Notes: generated by a model not told the origin, from the letters alone. DNA of 64,000 bases from an uncultured bacterium (GCA_949297775.1 CASFTM010000001.1:62001-126000); one strand, 5' to 3'. Positions 19,939 to 28,714 are shown, numbered from the stretch's first letter. Program-made: numbers and translations.

Positions 19939-21084
19939 TTGTTTATGACCGACGACATAAAACCCATCCCGCTGTTTAACCTCAAAGAACAACACGACAG
20001 TTTAAAAGAAGAAATTAACCGCGCCGCGCTGGACGCCCTGAACTCTATGCGGTGGCTGCTCGGCCCGCAAACCGAAAAATTTGAAGAAGAATTTGCCGCC
20101 TTAATCGGCGTCAAGCATTGCATCACGTGTTCATCGGGAGCCAGCGCCTTGCAAATTGCCCTGGCGGCCGCCGGCATAGGCGAAGGGGACGAAGTCATCA
20201 CCACGCCGTTTACGTTTATTGCCACAACTTCTTCCATTTCTCTCACGGGAGCCAAATTCGTTTTTGCCGATATTGACCCCCGCACCTACAACTTGGACGT
20301 TAAAGACGCCGAACGTAAAATCACCAAAAAAACCAAAGCCATTTTGCCGGTGCACCTCTACGGGTACCCCGCCAATATGGACGCCATTATGCACCTGGCA
20401 AACGAACACGGTCTGAAAGTGATTGAGGATTGCGCCCAAGCACATTTGGCTATGGCGGACGGCGTGATGGTGGGCGGCATTGGGGATGCCGGATGTTTCA
20501 GTTTTTATCCCAGCAAAAATCTGGGGGCTTGCGGGGATGCCGGCTGTATTACTACCAACGACGACGAAATCGCCAACCGCTGCCGTTCCTTGCGCCACAG
20601 CGGGCGCGCCTTGGGCAAAGCTTATGAATATGACTTGGAAGGCTCCACCCTGCGTATGGACGAAATCCAGGCGGCTATTCTCCGCGTAAAACTGCCGCAC
20701 CTGGAAGAATGGACCGAAAAACGCCGCCGCGCCGCCGCCTTATATGAAGAAGGTTTAGCGGGAGTTCCGGTGGTGTTGCCGCCGACGCCGCCGGCAGGAT
20801 ATGCCCAATCCTACTACGTCTACACCATCCGCGCCGAAAAACGCGATGCGCTGCAGGCGTTCCTCAAAGAACGCAGCATCGGGTCCGCCGTCTATTACCC
20901 CGTACCGCTCTACAAACAGCCGGCCTATAAAAACCGCGGTTTTAAAGCGGAAGACTACCCCGAAGCGGAAAAAGCCGCCCAAGAGGTATTGTCTATCCCG
21001 ATGTTCCCGGAAATAACGGAAGAACAAATCCACCGGGTATGTGAAACAATTCGGGAATTCTACGAACAAGACGCTACTGTTTAA
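19939..21084 (+). CDS. DegT/DnrJ/EryC1/StrS-family sugar aminotransferase
   Basis: A PLP-dependent aminotransferase of about 381 residues that would aminate a nucleotide-linked keto-sugar for surface glycans. PLP Lys lies in [10 protein letters not shown] near residue 193; other family blocks are the [15 protein letters not shown] phosphate site, VIEDCAQAH with the ring-stacking Asp, and [19 protein letters not shown] at 19939 is seven bases after AGGAG and therefore fits better than ATG at 19945. No sugar-nucleotide dehydratase is adjacent, so the substrate is open. Confidence 0.88.
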   Translation: MFMTDDIKPIPLFNLKEQHDSLKEEINRAALDALNSMRWLLGPQTEKFEEEFAALIGVKHCITCSSGASALQIALAAAGIGEGDEVITTPFTFIATTSSISLTGAKFVFADIDPRTYNLDVKDAERKITKKTKAILPVHLYGYPANMDAIMHLANEHGLKVIEDCAQAHLAMADGVMVGGIGDAGCFSFYPSKNLGACGDAGCITTNDDEIANRCRSLRHSGRALGKAYEYDLEGSTLRMDEIQAAILRVKLPHLEEWTEKRRRAAALYEEGLAGVPVVLPPTPPAGYAQSYYVYTIRAEKRDALQAFLKERSIGSAVYYPVPLYKQPAYKNRGFKAEDYPEAEKAAQEVLSIPMFPEITEEQIHRVCETIREFYEQDATV

Positions 21085-21100
21085 TGAAGTAGGACAATTG

Positions 21101-21130
21101 AACGCCGGGCTCTACCGCCCGGCGTTTTTT
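21101..21130 (+). terminator. Intrinsic terminator after aminotransferase gene
   Basis: A 10-bp perfect stem (AACGCCGGGC at 21101-21110, GCCCGGCGTT at 21117-21126) runs into six T. Confidence 0.88.
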
Positions 21131-21139
21131 ATTTCCACT

Positions 21140-21612
21140 CCCCCACAGAACAGCCGGCCACCTGCCGAAAGTACGGTACGGCAAAAAGCGTTTTGCCACA
21201 TCTCTTTCCCCCACCCGTGCATCAAAAACCCAACAGAACACAGATTTTAAAAATTATCCTTATTTTTTAAGCATTTTTATAAGAACACAAATAAGTGTTG
21301 TGTTTTTGCCATACGCCTTGCGGCTCCCCCCAGCCGGGTGGCACGATTTGCTTGGATAACCGCCGCTTGCCGCCAAATCCGCGGCTGCACACGCCTTGCC
21401 TGCTGTTCGCTTGCACCCTTAGGTACCCAACGGAACCGATTGTATTCGGTTCCTCGCCAGGCCGCGCCCCCGCTGTTTTGCATATCTGTTTATGCGGTCC
21501 GCTTATGCGGGGCGTACCCCTTCTTTCCGAACCGCCGGGGGTAAGTAACCGGATGACACTGGAGACATATCCGGATCAAACCCTATATTTACCATACCAC
21601 CGGGGCTGACAC
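21140..21612. other. Gene-free, strongly folded intergenic stretch; candidate non-coding RNA
   Basis: About 470 bases between two terminators have no credible gene. The first 150 bases are low-complexity and A+T-rich up to about 21300. The rest is G+C-rich with successive perfect hairpins: GGAACCGA/TCGGTTCC (21432-21439, 21446-21453), GCATA/TATGC (21480-21484, 21491-21495), TACCCC/GGGGTA (21515-21520, 21538-21543) and CCGGAT/ATCCGG (21549-21554, 21569-21574). I found no signature of tmRNA, RNase P RNA, SRP RNA or tRNA, so the identity is open. Short open frames here are Pro/Cys- or Arg-rich and look spurious. Confidence 0.35.
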
Positions 21613-21614
21613 AC

Positions 21615-21640
21615 AAAAAACCCCGGCATAAAAGCCAGGG
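21615..21640 (-). terminator. Intrinsic terminator after parB
   Basis: On the minus strand CCCTGGC, a six-base loop and GCCGGGG (plus coordinates 21634-21640 and 21621-21627) are followed by six T (21615-21620). It lies just past the parB stop. Confidence 0.85.
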
Positions 21641-21662
21641 TTGAAATATTTCTACAAGAGAA

Positions 21663-22562
21663 TTACAGCATTTTGTTTTTCAGGCGGCTGGCAATATTAT
21701 CCAATTCATCCAGCGAATGGTAATGGATAACCAACGTGCCTTTTTTGATATTTTTACCGCATTTTACTTCCACCTTGGTACCTAATGCGTTTTGCAATTC
21801 ATTTTCAAAAGAGGCTACTTCCACCGGTTTGGCGGCTTTATCGGCCTTTTTGGCGGGAAACATCAAGGCACGGGCGGCATCTTCCGCCTGGCGGACGGAC
21901 ATCTTGCTTTTGCACATTTTTTTAAATAACATATCGCGCTTATCACTGTTGGTTACCATAAGCAAGGCCCGGCCATGCCCTTCCGAAAGGATTCCTTCCT
22001 GTAAAGCCTGCTGAATTTCAGGCTCTAAATCCAACAACCGCAGGGCATTGGAAATTGCCGCTTTGGATTTGCCGCAATAAGAAGCCAAATCCGTTTGCGT
22101 AATATAGAATTTGCTCATTAGGTTACGATACCCAAGGGCGGTTTCAATGGGGTTTAAATCTTCGCGCTGGATGTTTTCAATCAAAGCTAACGCGCACATT
22201 TCCTGGTCGCCCAAGTGTTTGTGGACAATAGCGTCAATTTCGGTCATTCCCGCTAGCTGGGTAGCGCGGAAGCGGCGTTCCCCCACCACAATTTCGTATT
22301 TATCCAAGCCAGCGTCATACACCACTACAATCGGCTGGGTAAGGCCGTGTTCTTTAATAGATTGGGCTAATTCCTGGAGTTTTTCTTCGTCAAATACACG
22401 ACGCGGCTGAAAGCGGTTGGGAACAATTTTATTAACGGCAATGCGGGTAACGCTCATACCGGGCGTTTGCAGCTGTTGGGCCTGCTCCGTAGGCATTTGC
22501 ATAACTTCTTGGGTTTGTTTAATCAAGGCGTCTAAGCCTTTTCCTAATGCTTGTCTGGACAT
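21663..22562 (-). CDS. parB: Chromosome-partitioning protein ParB
   Basis: A CTPase and DNA-binding protein that loads on parS, spreads and recruits SMC and ParA for chromosome segregation. The 299-residue product has an N-terminal ParA-interaction helix (RQALGKGLDALI), the CTP-binding motifs GERRFRAT and ENIQREDLNP, a helix-turn-helix (TQTDLASYCGKSKAAISNALRLL) and a C-terminal dimerisation domain. It follows parA by six bases, and three parS-like palindromes lie within 2 kb, matching the usual origin-proximal layout. Confidence 0.97.
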   Translation of the reverse strand: MSRQALGKGLDALIKQTQEVMQMPTEQAQQLQTPGMSVTRIAVNKIVPNRFQPRRVFDEEKLQELAQSIKEHGLTQPIVVVYDAGLDKYEIVVGERRFRATQLAGMTEIDAIVHKHLGDQEMCALALIENIQREDLNPIETALGYRNLMSKFYITQTDLASYCGKSKAAISNALRLLDLEPEIQQALQEGILSEGHGRALLMVTNSDKRDMLFKKMCKSKMSVRQAEDAARALMFPAKKADKAAKPVEVASFENELQNALGTKVEVKCGKNIKKGTLVIHYHSLDELDNIASRLKNKML

Positions 22563-22568
22563 CTAAGG

Positions 22569-23402
22569 TTATCCTCCAAAATCGTAATTCACGGGCATAT
22601 CCCCCGTCATTTTAAAATCCTTATACATATCCGCCTGGGCGCCGCGGCGGGTTAAGAACTCAATGGCCAATTGGATATAGGCATTGGCCCCGCGGCAAGC
22701 CGGGTCATAATCAAAAATAGACTGCCCGAAGCTGGGCGCTTCCGCTAGACGGATATTGCGCGGGATAGGCGTTTTGTACACTTGGTCTCCAAAGAAACGG
22801 CTGACTTCCGCCAATACTTGCTTGGACAAATTCATACGGGCATCGTACATTGTCAGCACGCCGCCGTCCATTTTTAATTTAGGATGTAAAAATTGTTTAA
22901 TTTTGGAAACTGTACTCATAAAATGGGCCAACCCTTCCATAGCGTAGTACTCACACTGTACGGGCGTAATCACACTGTCTGCCGCCATCATCGCATTGAG
23001 CGTAAGCAAGCCTAACGAAGGAGGGCAGTCAATGATAATGTACTTATACATATCCCGTAAAGGGGCCAGGGCGTCTTTGAGCATATTTTCCCGCCCACGG
23101 ACGTTTACCAATTCCACCTCGGCGCCGGCTAAATCCTTGCAGGCCGGAAGAACATCCAACATTTCGCTGGAAGTTTGTCGGACAACTTGTTCAAAAGGAG
23201 CCGTCTTGGTAAGTAAATGATAAACGGATTTTTCGCCGTCAGCCACCGTAACACCCAAGCCGGAGCCGGCATTGCCCTGAGGGTCAAAATCTACCAGAAG
23301 GACCTCCTGGTTTAAGCACGCCAAAGCATAAGACAAATTGATAGAAGTAGTGGTTTTCCCCACCCCTCCTTTCTGGTTCGCTACGACGACTATTTCTCCC
23401 AT
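22569..23402 (-). CDS. parA: Chromosome-partitioning ATPase ParA (Soj)
   Basis: A Walker-type ATPase that binds DNA non-specifically and moves ParB-parS complexes. The 277-residue product has the deviant Walker A KGGVGKTT near residue 11 (signature Lys and catalytic Lys present), switch I DFDPQGNAGSG and Walker B-type IIIDCPPSLGLLT. ATG at 23402 is preferred over the in-frame TTG at 23414 because a GGGAGG site lies five bases before it. Pairs with parB; the upstream spacer carries two parS-like sites that could also autoregulate the operon. Confidence 0.96.
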   Translation of the reverse strand: MGEIVVVANQKGGVGKTTTSINLSYALACLNQEVLLVDFDPQGNAGSGLGVTVADGEKSVYHLLTKTAPFEQVVRQTSSEMLDVLPACKDLAGAEVELVNVRGRENMLKDALAPLRDMYKYIIIDCPPSLGLLTLNAMMAADSVITPVQCEYYAMEGLAHFMSTVSKIKQFLHPKLKMDGGVLTMYDARMNLSKQVLAEVSRFFGDQVYKTPIPRNIRLAEAPSFGQSIFDYDPACRGANAYIQLAIEFLTRRGAQADMYKDFKMTGDMPVNYDFGG

Positions 23403-23469
23403 AAAACCTCCCAATCAGTATACTTATATTAAACATTAATTCGGTTTAAAAAGCAAGATAGGGGATTTT

Positions 23470-23485
23470 GTTTTCACGTGAAAAC
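23470..23485. promoter_or_regulatory. parS-like ParB-binding palindrome, site 1
   Basis: The perfect 16-base palindrome GTTTTCACGTGAAAAC lies in the spacer upstream of parA. It matches the canonical parS (TGTTTCACGTGAAACA) at the central 12 bases and differs at the two outermost bases on each side. Confidence 0.8.
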
Positions 23486-23514
23486 AATCCCCCTATCTAA
23501 CAATTTTTTAATGT

Positions 23515-23530
23515 GTTTTCACGTGAAAAC
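23515..23530. promoter_or_regulatory. parS-like ParB-binding palindrome, site 2
   Basis: The same 16-base palindrome as site 1, here extended to a perfect 20-base palindrome (23513-23532). It sits 29 bases after site 1, immediately before the lepB stop codon. Confidence 0.8.
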
Positions 23531-23533
23531 ACG

Positions 23534-24502
23534 TTACTTAATTAAACCGATACGGTCCACTGGCCAATGGATAAACCACGCTTTTCCTTTAATATTTTCA
23601 CGCGGGACCGGCCCCCAAAAGCGGGAATCACAGGAGTTATCCCGGTTATCACCCATTACAAAATACGTATTATCCGGCACAGTAACCGGGCCAAACGAGT
23701 CCCGCAAGTACAATCCTAAATAATTGTCCAGGAGATGTTCTTCCCAGATTTTTTGATATTGTTCTTTATCTTCTGCTTCTTCATAAGGGGCTCGTTCCAT
23801 CTCTTCATATAATTCATAAGGCTGCGGCGGAAGTTCCTTCCCGTTCACCCAGGGCCGCCCATTAATTACTTGTATCGTATCCCCCGGCATAGCCACCACC
23901 CGCTTTACAAAGTCTTTTCCATACTGGCTGCCACCGCAATTTTGCTGGCTGCGGTCTTTGGCAGGGAATTGGAAAATCACAATATCCCCCGGCTGAATGT
24001 CTTGGGAAGCGCCAAAGCGGATATCCGTTAAGGGTATACGAAACCCATATACAGCCTTATTCACAAATAAATGGTCCCCTTCTAACAAGGTATTATGCAT
24101 AGACGCGGAAGGAATTTTAAAAGCCTGGATAAAAAAGAACATTACAAAAGACGCTACAAACCCGGCAAAATACACCGTATTACTCCATTCCAAATCACTC
24201 TTCATTAATTGTTCTTGCTTTTTAGCGTCCGCTTTGCGTCCCACGCCATATCCATACCAAGCACACACTGCTGCCAATACAATACTGGCGATAATTTTAC
24301 TTATTCCGATAGGCTCCCCGGTGCCTCCGTTCATCACAAAAAGAAGCAGACAGGCCGCACACAACAGAATAATAAATAAGAAAATGCCGTGCCACCAGGC
24401 AAAAGCTTTGGCGGTACTTAACCGGTTACGTTTTTTTAAATACCGTGTTACTAACGTAAAGGCGTACATAACGCACGCCGCCAGAAAAAGACGTTGTTCC
24501 AT
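23534..24502 (-). CDS. lepB: Signal peptidase I
   Basis: Membrane serine protease that removes signal peptides from exported proteins. The 322-residue product has three to four N-terminal transmembrane segments (to residue about 128) and then the catalytic domain: Ser134 in PSASM, Lys200 in DFVKRVVAMPGD, and box E MGDNRDNSCDSRFWGPV. It is longer at the N-terminus than E. coli LepB. It lies between parA and a glycosyltransferase, and its flanks carry parS-like sites. Confidence 0.96.
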   Translation of the reverse strand: MEQRLFLAACVMYAFTLVTRYLKKRNRLSTAKAFAWWHGIFLFIILLCAACLLLFVMNGGTGEPIGISKIIASIVLAAVCAWYGYGVGRKADAKKQEQLMKSDLEWSNTVYFAGFVASFVMFFFIQAFKIPSASMHNTLLEGDHLFVNKAVYGFRIPLTDIRFGASQDIQPGDIVIFQFPAKDRSQQNCGGSQYGKDFVKRVVAMPGDTIQVINGRPWVNGKELPPQPYELYEEMERAPYEEAEDKEQYQKIWEEHLLDNYLGLYLRDSFGPVTVPDNTYFVMGDNRDNSCDSRFWGPVPRENIKGKAWFIHWPVDRIGLIK

Positions 24503-24510
24503 ATAAGCTC

Positions 24511-25626
24511 CTAAGGGGTTGTTTTCACGTGAAAACGACCGTTAATAAGTTGTTGATAAAGGTGTTGATATTGTGGAGAAGTGCGGGTCATCCGCTCGGA
24601 AACCGTACGAGCATGTTCTCCCATTTGCCGGCGAAGCACGGAATTTTGAGCCAGTTCAGTCAAGAAACAGCTCAGCAGGGTAATGTCGCCAGACGTAAAC
24701 ACAAAACCATTCTTTCCGTGTTCAACCCACAACGGCATATCCCCCACCCGGCTGACTATACACGGCAACCCAACCAGGAGGGCTTCCATTAATGCCAACG
24801 GCAACGATTCCTCCACAGAGGGCAATACAAATACATCCGCCATATTCAGCCAAGCATTAATGTCCGTTTGTTCCCCCGCCAAGGCGATTACCCCTTCCAA
24901 CTGATTGGCGCGGATATACACTCCCAGTTTTTCCCGTTCCGGCCCCTCCCCTACATATACCAGCCGGACCATAGGATGGGTACGAAATACATTGCGAAAA
25001 GCTTGCAGCAAAGTAATAGGATCCTTTACGGGAGCTAAGCGCGCTACACTGATAAATACAATATTTTCCGGCTGATAACCGTGCGCTTGGCGCATTTTAG
25101 CGCGTAAAGAAATATCTGGGTAAAACACTGCGGGGTCGGCCCCGTTGGGGAGTAGATAGACTTTTTCTTTGAGATATTTTTGGTGGTTAATTAAATAACG
25201 AGCGGTAGAAAAAGATTCCGCTACCGTTAGGTTATCCAAGTCTTTTAATAAAAAATCCATCCAGCGGAACAGAAAACACTTTTTAGATAAGTCAAAATGC
25301 GGCGTAGTAACCAACTTGATGTTCTTACCGGCACACGCCATACGGGTATATTCTATCGCCCGGTACAACATGGCGTGTACAATATCCGGCTGAAAAGTTT
25401 TTATTTCTTCAGCCAACTGCCGGATAACAGAACCCTGGTTATACCAGTGCATCTGTAACGTTTTTACTTCCGCCCCAGCCTGCTGCATATCCGCCGCTAC
25501 AGGCCCCAAAGATTTAAGCGAAACAACCCGAACGGTATTTTCCGAAAGCATAAAACGAACCAAGCCAAGCAAGGCTTTTTCCGCTCCCCCCGTTTCGGTG
25601 GAAGTAATTACATAAAGAATCTTCAT
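24511..25626 (-). CDS. Glycosyltransferase family 4 protein
   Basis: A 371-residue GT-B fold glycosyltransferase. The N-terminal domain opens with TSTETGGAEKALLGLVRF, the acceptor-side glycine-rich loop, and the C-terminal domain holds FISVARLAPVKDPITLLQAF, the Lys/Arg diphosphate site, and the donor motif VLPSVEESLPLALMEAL (E-x7-E). It probably adds a sugar to a surface polysaccharide or lipid. The last codons (F-H-V-K) are formed by a parS-like palindrome. Followed after eight bases by lepB. Confidence 0.9.
   Translation of the reverse strand: MKILYVITSTETGGAEKALLGLVRFMLSENTVRVVSLKSLGPVAADMQQAGAEVKTLQMHWYNQGSVIRQLAEEIKTFQPDIVHAMLYRAIEYTRMACAGKNIKLVTTPHFDLSKKCFLFRWMDFLLKDLDNLTVAESFSTARYLINHQKYLKEKVYLLPNGADPAVFYPDISLRAKMRQAHGYQPENIVFISVARLAPVKDPITLLQAFRNVFRTHPMVRLVYVGEGPEREKLGVYIRANQLEGVIALAGEQTDINAWLNMADVFVLPSVEESLPLALMEALLVGLPCIVSRVGDMPLWVEHGKNGFVFTSGDITLLSCFLTELAQNSVLRRQMGEHARTVSERMTRTSPQYQHLYQQLINGRFHVKTTP
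24521..24536. promoter_or_regulatory. parS-like palindrome, site 3, inside glycosyltransferase coding sequence
   Basis: A third exact copy of the 16-base palindrome GTTTTCACGTGAAAAC, about 1 kb from sites 1 and 2. It lies in the last codons of the glycosyltransferase gene. Confidence 0.75.
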
Positions 25627-25706
25627 ATGTTTATTATACTAAAGTTTACCTGTCCGGCCCGGTAAAATTCTGTCGCGCGGTTTACCCGTCCGCCCCTATG
25701 AAACCC

Positions 25707-25738
25707 AAAAAAGGGGCTTCCTGAAGAAGCCCTTTTTT
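25707..25738 (-). terminator. Intrinsic terminator of the oxygen-defence operon
   Basis: GGGCTTC (25714-25720) and GAAGCCC (25726-25732) form a 7-bp stem with a six-A run before and six-T run after. It serves the minus-strand rubredoxin end and could work in both directions. Confidence 0.8.
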
Positions 25739-25791
25739 GTTTGTAAAAAATGCTTAAATTTTAAGTGTTTTTTTCAAAAACACCCCTAAAT

Positions 25792-25953
25792 TTAATTTTC
25801 CGGTTTAAACTGGTCCTTTCCTACCCCGCAAACCGGGCATACCCAATCTTCTTTTACATCTTCCCACTTGGTTCCAGCCGGCACGCCGTGTTCCGGATCA
25901 CCTAATGCAGGATCATACGTATAACCACAAATTTCACACACATATTTTACCAT
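25792..25953 (-). CDS. rub: Rubredoxin
   Basis: A 53-residue electron carrier with a single iron held by four Cys in two C-x2-C-G motifs ([10 protein letters not shown] at residues 6-15 and CPVCGVGKD at 39-47). The acidic, aromatic-containing sequence ([14 protein letters not shown]) is typical rubredoxin. A GGGGAGG site precedes the ATG. It ends the operon tpx-dfx-fprA-flavin reductase-rubredoxin and probably passes electrons to the flavodiiron protein and desulfoferrodoxin. Confidence 0.97.
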   Translation of the reverse strand: MVKYVCEICGYTYDPALGDPEHGVPAGTKWEDVKEDWVCPVCGVGKDQFKPEN

Positions 25954-25994
25954 AAGAGTTTTCCTCCCCTTTGTTTATTTTTTGAAATATATTT

Positions 25995-26507
25995 TTACAA
26001 ATGCGTGGCGCCAGCCGGCGTTTTGCCTTTTATCACATGATGATAATAATCATACGTCAGCGCCGTTCCATTTGGCTTAAGCACGCCGGCGTCTTTTACC
26101 TCGCCGATAAACAATGTATGCGTGCCGACATCCACTTGCTGGGCCACCTGTACTTCCATATACGAAAGCGTATGCTCCGTAACAATCGGGCAGTCTAACG
26201 AGCCTATTTTGTAGGGAACATTCGCAAATTTATCAAAGGTGCGGCCCGTGCGGAAACCAAAAATTCCGATAAACGGCAACGTCGTAGACTGCTCCAAGGG
26301 CATAGCGGCAAAGACGCCGCTTTTTAAAATCATCTCGTGCGTTAAGCTGTTTTTATTGACGGAAATCGCCACCCGCGGCGGCTGCGCCGTCACCTGAAAA
26401 ACGGTGTTCACAATCAGCCCGTTTTTCTTGTCTCCGTCGGCAGTAGTAACAATATATAAGCCATACGTCACATACTGCAAACCGTCGTTAATTTCCTGCA
26501 CGGACAT
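25995..26507 (-). CDS. Flavin reductase-like FMN-binding split-barrel protein
   Basis: A 170-residue member of the flavin-reductase-like family. The family block TTADGDKKNGLIVNTVFQVTA near the N-terminus, the VAISVNKNSLTHEMI strand and the C-terminal GKTPAG fit. Such domains are fused to rubredoxin in high-molecular-weight rubredoxin (Hrb) of clostridia, which feeds electrons from NAD(P)H to flavodiiron protein. Here the same parts are separate genes side by side (42 bases apart), suggesting the same electron route. Confidence 0.85.
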   Translation of the reverse strand: MSVQEINDGLQYVTYGLYIVTTADGDKKNGLIVNTVFQVTAQPPRVAISVNKNSLTHEMILKSGVFAAMPLEQSTTLPFIGIFGFRTGRTFDKFANVPYKIGSLDCPIVTEHTLSYMEVQVAQQVDVGTHTLFIGEVKDAGVLKPNGTALTYDYYHHVIKGKTPAGATHL

Positions 26508-26515
26508 AAACGCTC

Positions 26516-27712
26516 CTATTTTACTTTTTCGGCCAATTTTTGGCTGACCGTTAAGCCCAAATCGCGGCAGACTTGTTTGATTTTATCGTCGGGCACAAAC
26601 GGCGATTTGACCGCCGGCGCCACCACTTCTACTTGCATACTTTCCAGCGTTTTGGTCAATTCGTCCACCGGCGAACCGTTCCAGCCGTATGAGCCGAACG
26701 CCGCCCCAATGAGGCCTTTTTTGCGAAGGCCCTTTAAGTAGCACAGCACATCGGCCATCGCCGGGAAAATTTGGCTGTTGAGCACCGGCGAACCGATTAA
26801 CAGAGCGCTGGAGTCTAACAGCTCGGTCGCTACGTCGCTGCGGTGGTTGGAATGCATGGAAAGCATTTTAACTTCCGTCCCTCCTGCACGCAGTCCTTCG
26901 GTAATGTAATTAGCCATTTTTTCGGTGCTGCCCCACATCGTATCGTATACGACAAGCGCTTTATTCTTGGGCGCCTGGGAAGCCCATTTGGCATACAAAT
27001 TGATAATTTTAGCCGGGTCTTTGCGCCATACAAATCCGTGGTCCGGCGCAATCATACGCGGGGAAAGCCCCATTTTTTGCACTTGCCCTAAAAAGCGCAG
27101 CACAATATCGGAATACGGAAGCACGATGTTGGCGTAATATTTTTCCGCTTCGTAGAGCCACAGCCGTTCTTCGTTTTCATCGTCAAACAGTTTGCCGGTG
27201 GCGTAGTGCATGCCGAATACGTCGTTGGTGAACAGTACGTTTTCTTTTTCCAAATACGAAAACATACTGTCCGGCCAGTGCAGCATGCGGGCTTCCACGA
27301 AGGAAATCATATCCCCTCCGACGTCAATCCGGTCGCCGGTTTTAACGGTTTTTAATTTCAAATCACAGTGAAATTGGGCGGTAATATCTTTAAACCCCAT
27401 ATCCGACACGTATACTTCATCGGGCTGGATATAGTTAACCGCTTCCGGCAGGGCTCCCGAATGGTCCATTTCCGAATGGTTGGAAATGATAATTTTAATT
27501 TTTTTCGGGTCAATCACGCTTTGGATGCGTTCCATCATTTCGCCGTAAAATTCTTTCTTTACGGTATCGATTAAGGTGGGTTTTTCTCCCATCACCAAAT
27601 AAGCGTTGTACGTCGTACCGCGTTTGGTGGAATAACCGTGGAAATCCCGGATGTTCCAATCAATCGCGCCTACCCAATATACGTGTTCTGAAATTTTTAC
27701 CGCTTCCATCAT
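26516..27712 (-). CDS. fprA: Flavodiiron protein (FprA-type oxygen/NO reductase)
   Basis: Reduces oxygen to water (and in some members NO to N2O) in anaerobes. The 398-residue protein has the metallo-beta-lactamase-like domain with diiron ligands H-x-E-x-D-H (SNHSEMDHSG near residue 82) and the later His/Asp ligands (APDHGFVW), then a C-terminal flavodoxin domain (VVYDTMWGSTEKMA...). No rubredoxin fusion, so this is class A. Operon with desulfoferrodoxin, flavin reductase and rubredoxin. Confidence 0.95.
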   Translation of the reverse strand: MMEAVKISEHVYWVGAIDWNIRDFHGYSTKRGTTYNAYLVMGEKPTLIDTVKKEFYGEMMERIQSVIDPKKIKIIISNHSEMDHSGALPEAVNYIQPDEVYVSDMGFKDITAQFHCDLKLKTVKTGDRIDVGGDMISFVEARMLHWPDSMFSYLEKENVLFTNDVFGMHYATGKLFDDENEERLWLYEAEKYYANIVLPYSDIVLRFLGQVQKMGLSPRMIAPDHGFVWRKDPAKIINLYAKWASQAPKNKALVVYDTMWGSTEKMANYITEGLRAGGTEVKMLSMHSNHRSDVATELLDSSALLIGSPVLNSQIFPAMADVLCYLKGLRKKGLIGAAFGSYGWNGSPVDELTKTLESMQVEVVAPAVKSPFVPDDKIKQVCRDLGLTVSQKLAEKVK

Positions 27713-27769
27713 ACCTAAATTCTCCTCTTACGCTAAGCGCGCCCCCCGTTCACCGGAGGGCGCTGAAAA

Positions 27770-28156
27770 TTAATTTTCTTTTTCCCACAGCCCGTGCAAG
27801 TTGCAATATTCGCGCGCGGTCACTTTTTCTGCTTTTGTTTCAAACACCGCTTCCGGTGCATCGCCGGGCTTTAAGTGTTTGCGCATCACTTTGCCGCATT
27901 CCGCGCAAATTAATTCAATCCATTCAATATAATGAGCGTCCAACATCGGGTGGGCCACACTGCCTACTTTGACGTGGTAGCCGCCGTCAATTTTTTCAAT
28001 CACGGGGACGTGTTTTTCCGTCGCTCCGTCGGTCGTACCGGCGTTTTGCAATTTCATCGGCTGCCCGCAGCACACCAGTTCCCCCGCACCGGCGTGTACC
28101 ATTTCCACCATATTACCGCATACAGAGCATTTATAAATTTCGTTGATTTTCGTCAT
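27770..28156 (-). CDS. dfx: Desulfoferrodoxin (superoxide reductase)
   Basis: Reduces superoxide to peroxide without making oxygen. The 128-residue protein is the two-iron class: an N-terminal desulforedoxin domain with C-x2-C...CC (CSVCG and VCCGQP) and the catalytic domain with His ligands in [20 protein letters not shown] and the Cys-His CNLHGLW. ATG at 28156 follows GGGAG and is preferred to an upstream in-frame start inside tpx. A stem of GCGCCC/GGGCGC (27739-27763) without T-run separates it from fprA. Confidence 0.95.
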   Translation of the reverse strand: MTKINEIYKCSVCGNMVEMVHAGAGELVCCGQPMKLQNAGTTDGATEKHVPVIEKIDGGYHVKVGSVAHPMLDAHYIEWIELICAECGKVMRKHLKPGDAPEAVFETKAEKVTAREYCNLHGLWEKEN

Positions 28157-28166
28157 AGTTTTCTCC

Positions 28167-28676
28167 CTATAAACATTTTTTAATTTCCAGCAGAACCACC
28201 TCATAATCCGGTTCCTGGGTTACTTCGGGAACAAACTGGATATATCTTATTATACCTTGTTTGTCTACGATAAACACAGCCCGGGTAAGTAATCCCAAAT
28301 CCTCCAGTAATACACCATAATCCTGCGCGAACCCAAAGTTGCGATAGTCCGACGCCGTGATTATATTTGCAATTCCATTAGCGGCGCACCAACGCGCCTG
28401 GGCAAACGGCAAATCCCGGCTGACGGTTAAAATAACTACCTCTTTAGGCAGCCTGGAAGCCTCTTGGTTAAACCGGCGGGTTTCCAAACTGCACACCGGC
28501 GTATCCACCGACGGCACACAGGAAATAACGCACACTTTCCCGCTAAAGCGGTCGGATGTAACCGGCTCCAGCGAATTGCCCACTAAACGGAAGGCCGGTG
28601 CTTTATCCCCCACTTGTAATACGGCCCCGCTGAGGGCGGCAGGCAACCCGTTCATCGTAATACGTTTATCAGACAT
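28167..28676 (-). CDS. tpx: Thiol peroxidase Tpx
   Basis: A peroxiredoxin that reduces hydrogen and alkyl peroxides with thioredoxin. The 169-residue protein has the Tpx pattern: peroxidatic Cys in [15 protein letters not shown], resolving Cys in the ARWCAANGI helix and the [16 protein letters not shown] strand. First gene of the oxygen-defence operon; peroxide made by the downstream desulfoferrodoxin would be its natural substrate. Confidence 0.95.
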   Translation of the reverse strand: MSDKRITMNGLPAALSGAVLQVGDKAPAFRLVGNSLEPVTSDRFSGKVCVISCVPSVDTPVCSLETRRFNQEASRLPKEVVILTVSRDLPFAQARWCAANGIANIITASDYRNFGFAQDYGVLLEDLGLLTRAVFIVDKQGIIRYIQFVPEVTQEPDYEVVLLEIKKCL

Positions 28677-28705
28677 ATTTTCTTATTAATAATTATTCCT
28701 ATTAA

Positions 28706-28714
28706 AGTATAGCA
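28706..28714 (-). promoter_or_regulatory. Extended -10 promoter element for the tpx operon
   Basis: On the minus strand TGCTATACT forms an extended -10 (TGn-TATACT), about 30 bases upstream of the tpx ATG. No good -35 is visible, as often with extended -10 promoters. Confidence 0.4.

Noticed and set aside
21277-21483. Minus-strand open frame of 68 codons in the folded spacer
   Set aside because: Arg/Ala/Gln-rich composition, no ribosome site, and a longer Pro/Cys-rich frame overlaps it on the other strand; both look like by-products of G+C-rich structured sequence.
21300-21612. tmRNA, RNase P RNA or SRP RNA in the folded spacer
   Set aside because: I looked on both strands for the tmRNA ends and T-loop, the GAGGAAAGTCC region of RNase P RNA and the SRP apical loop motif and found none.
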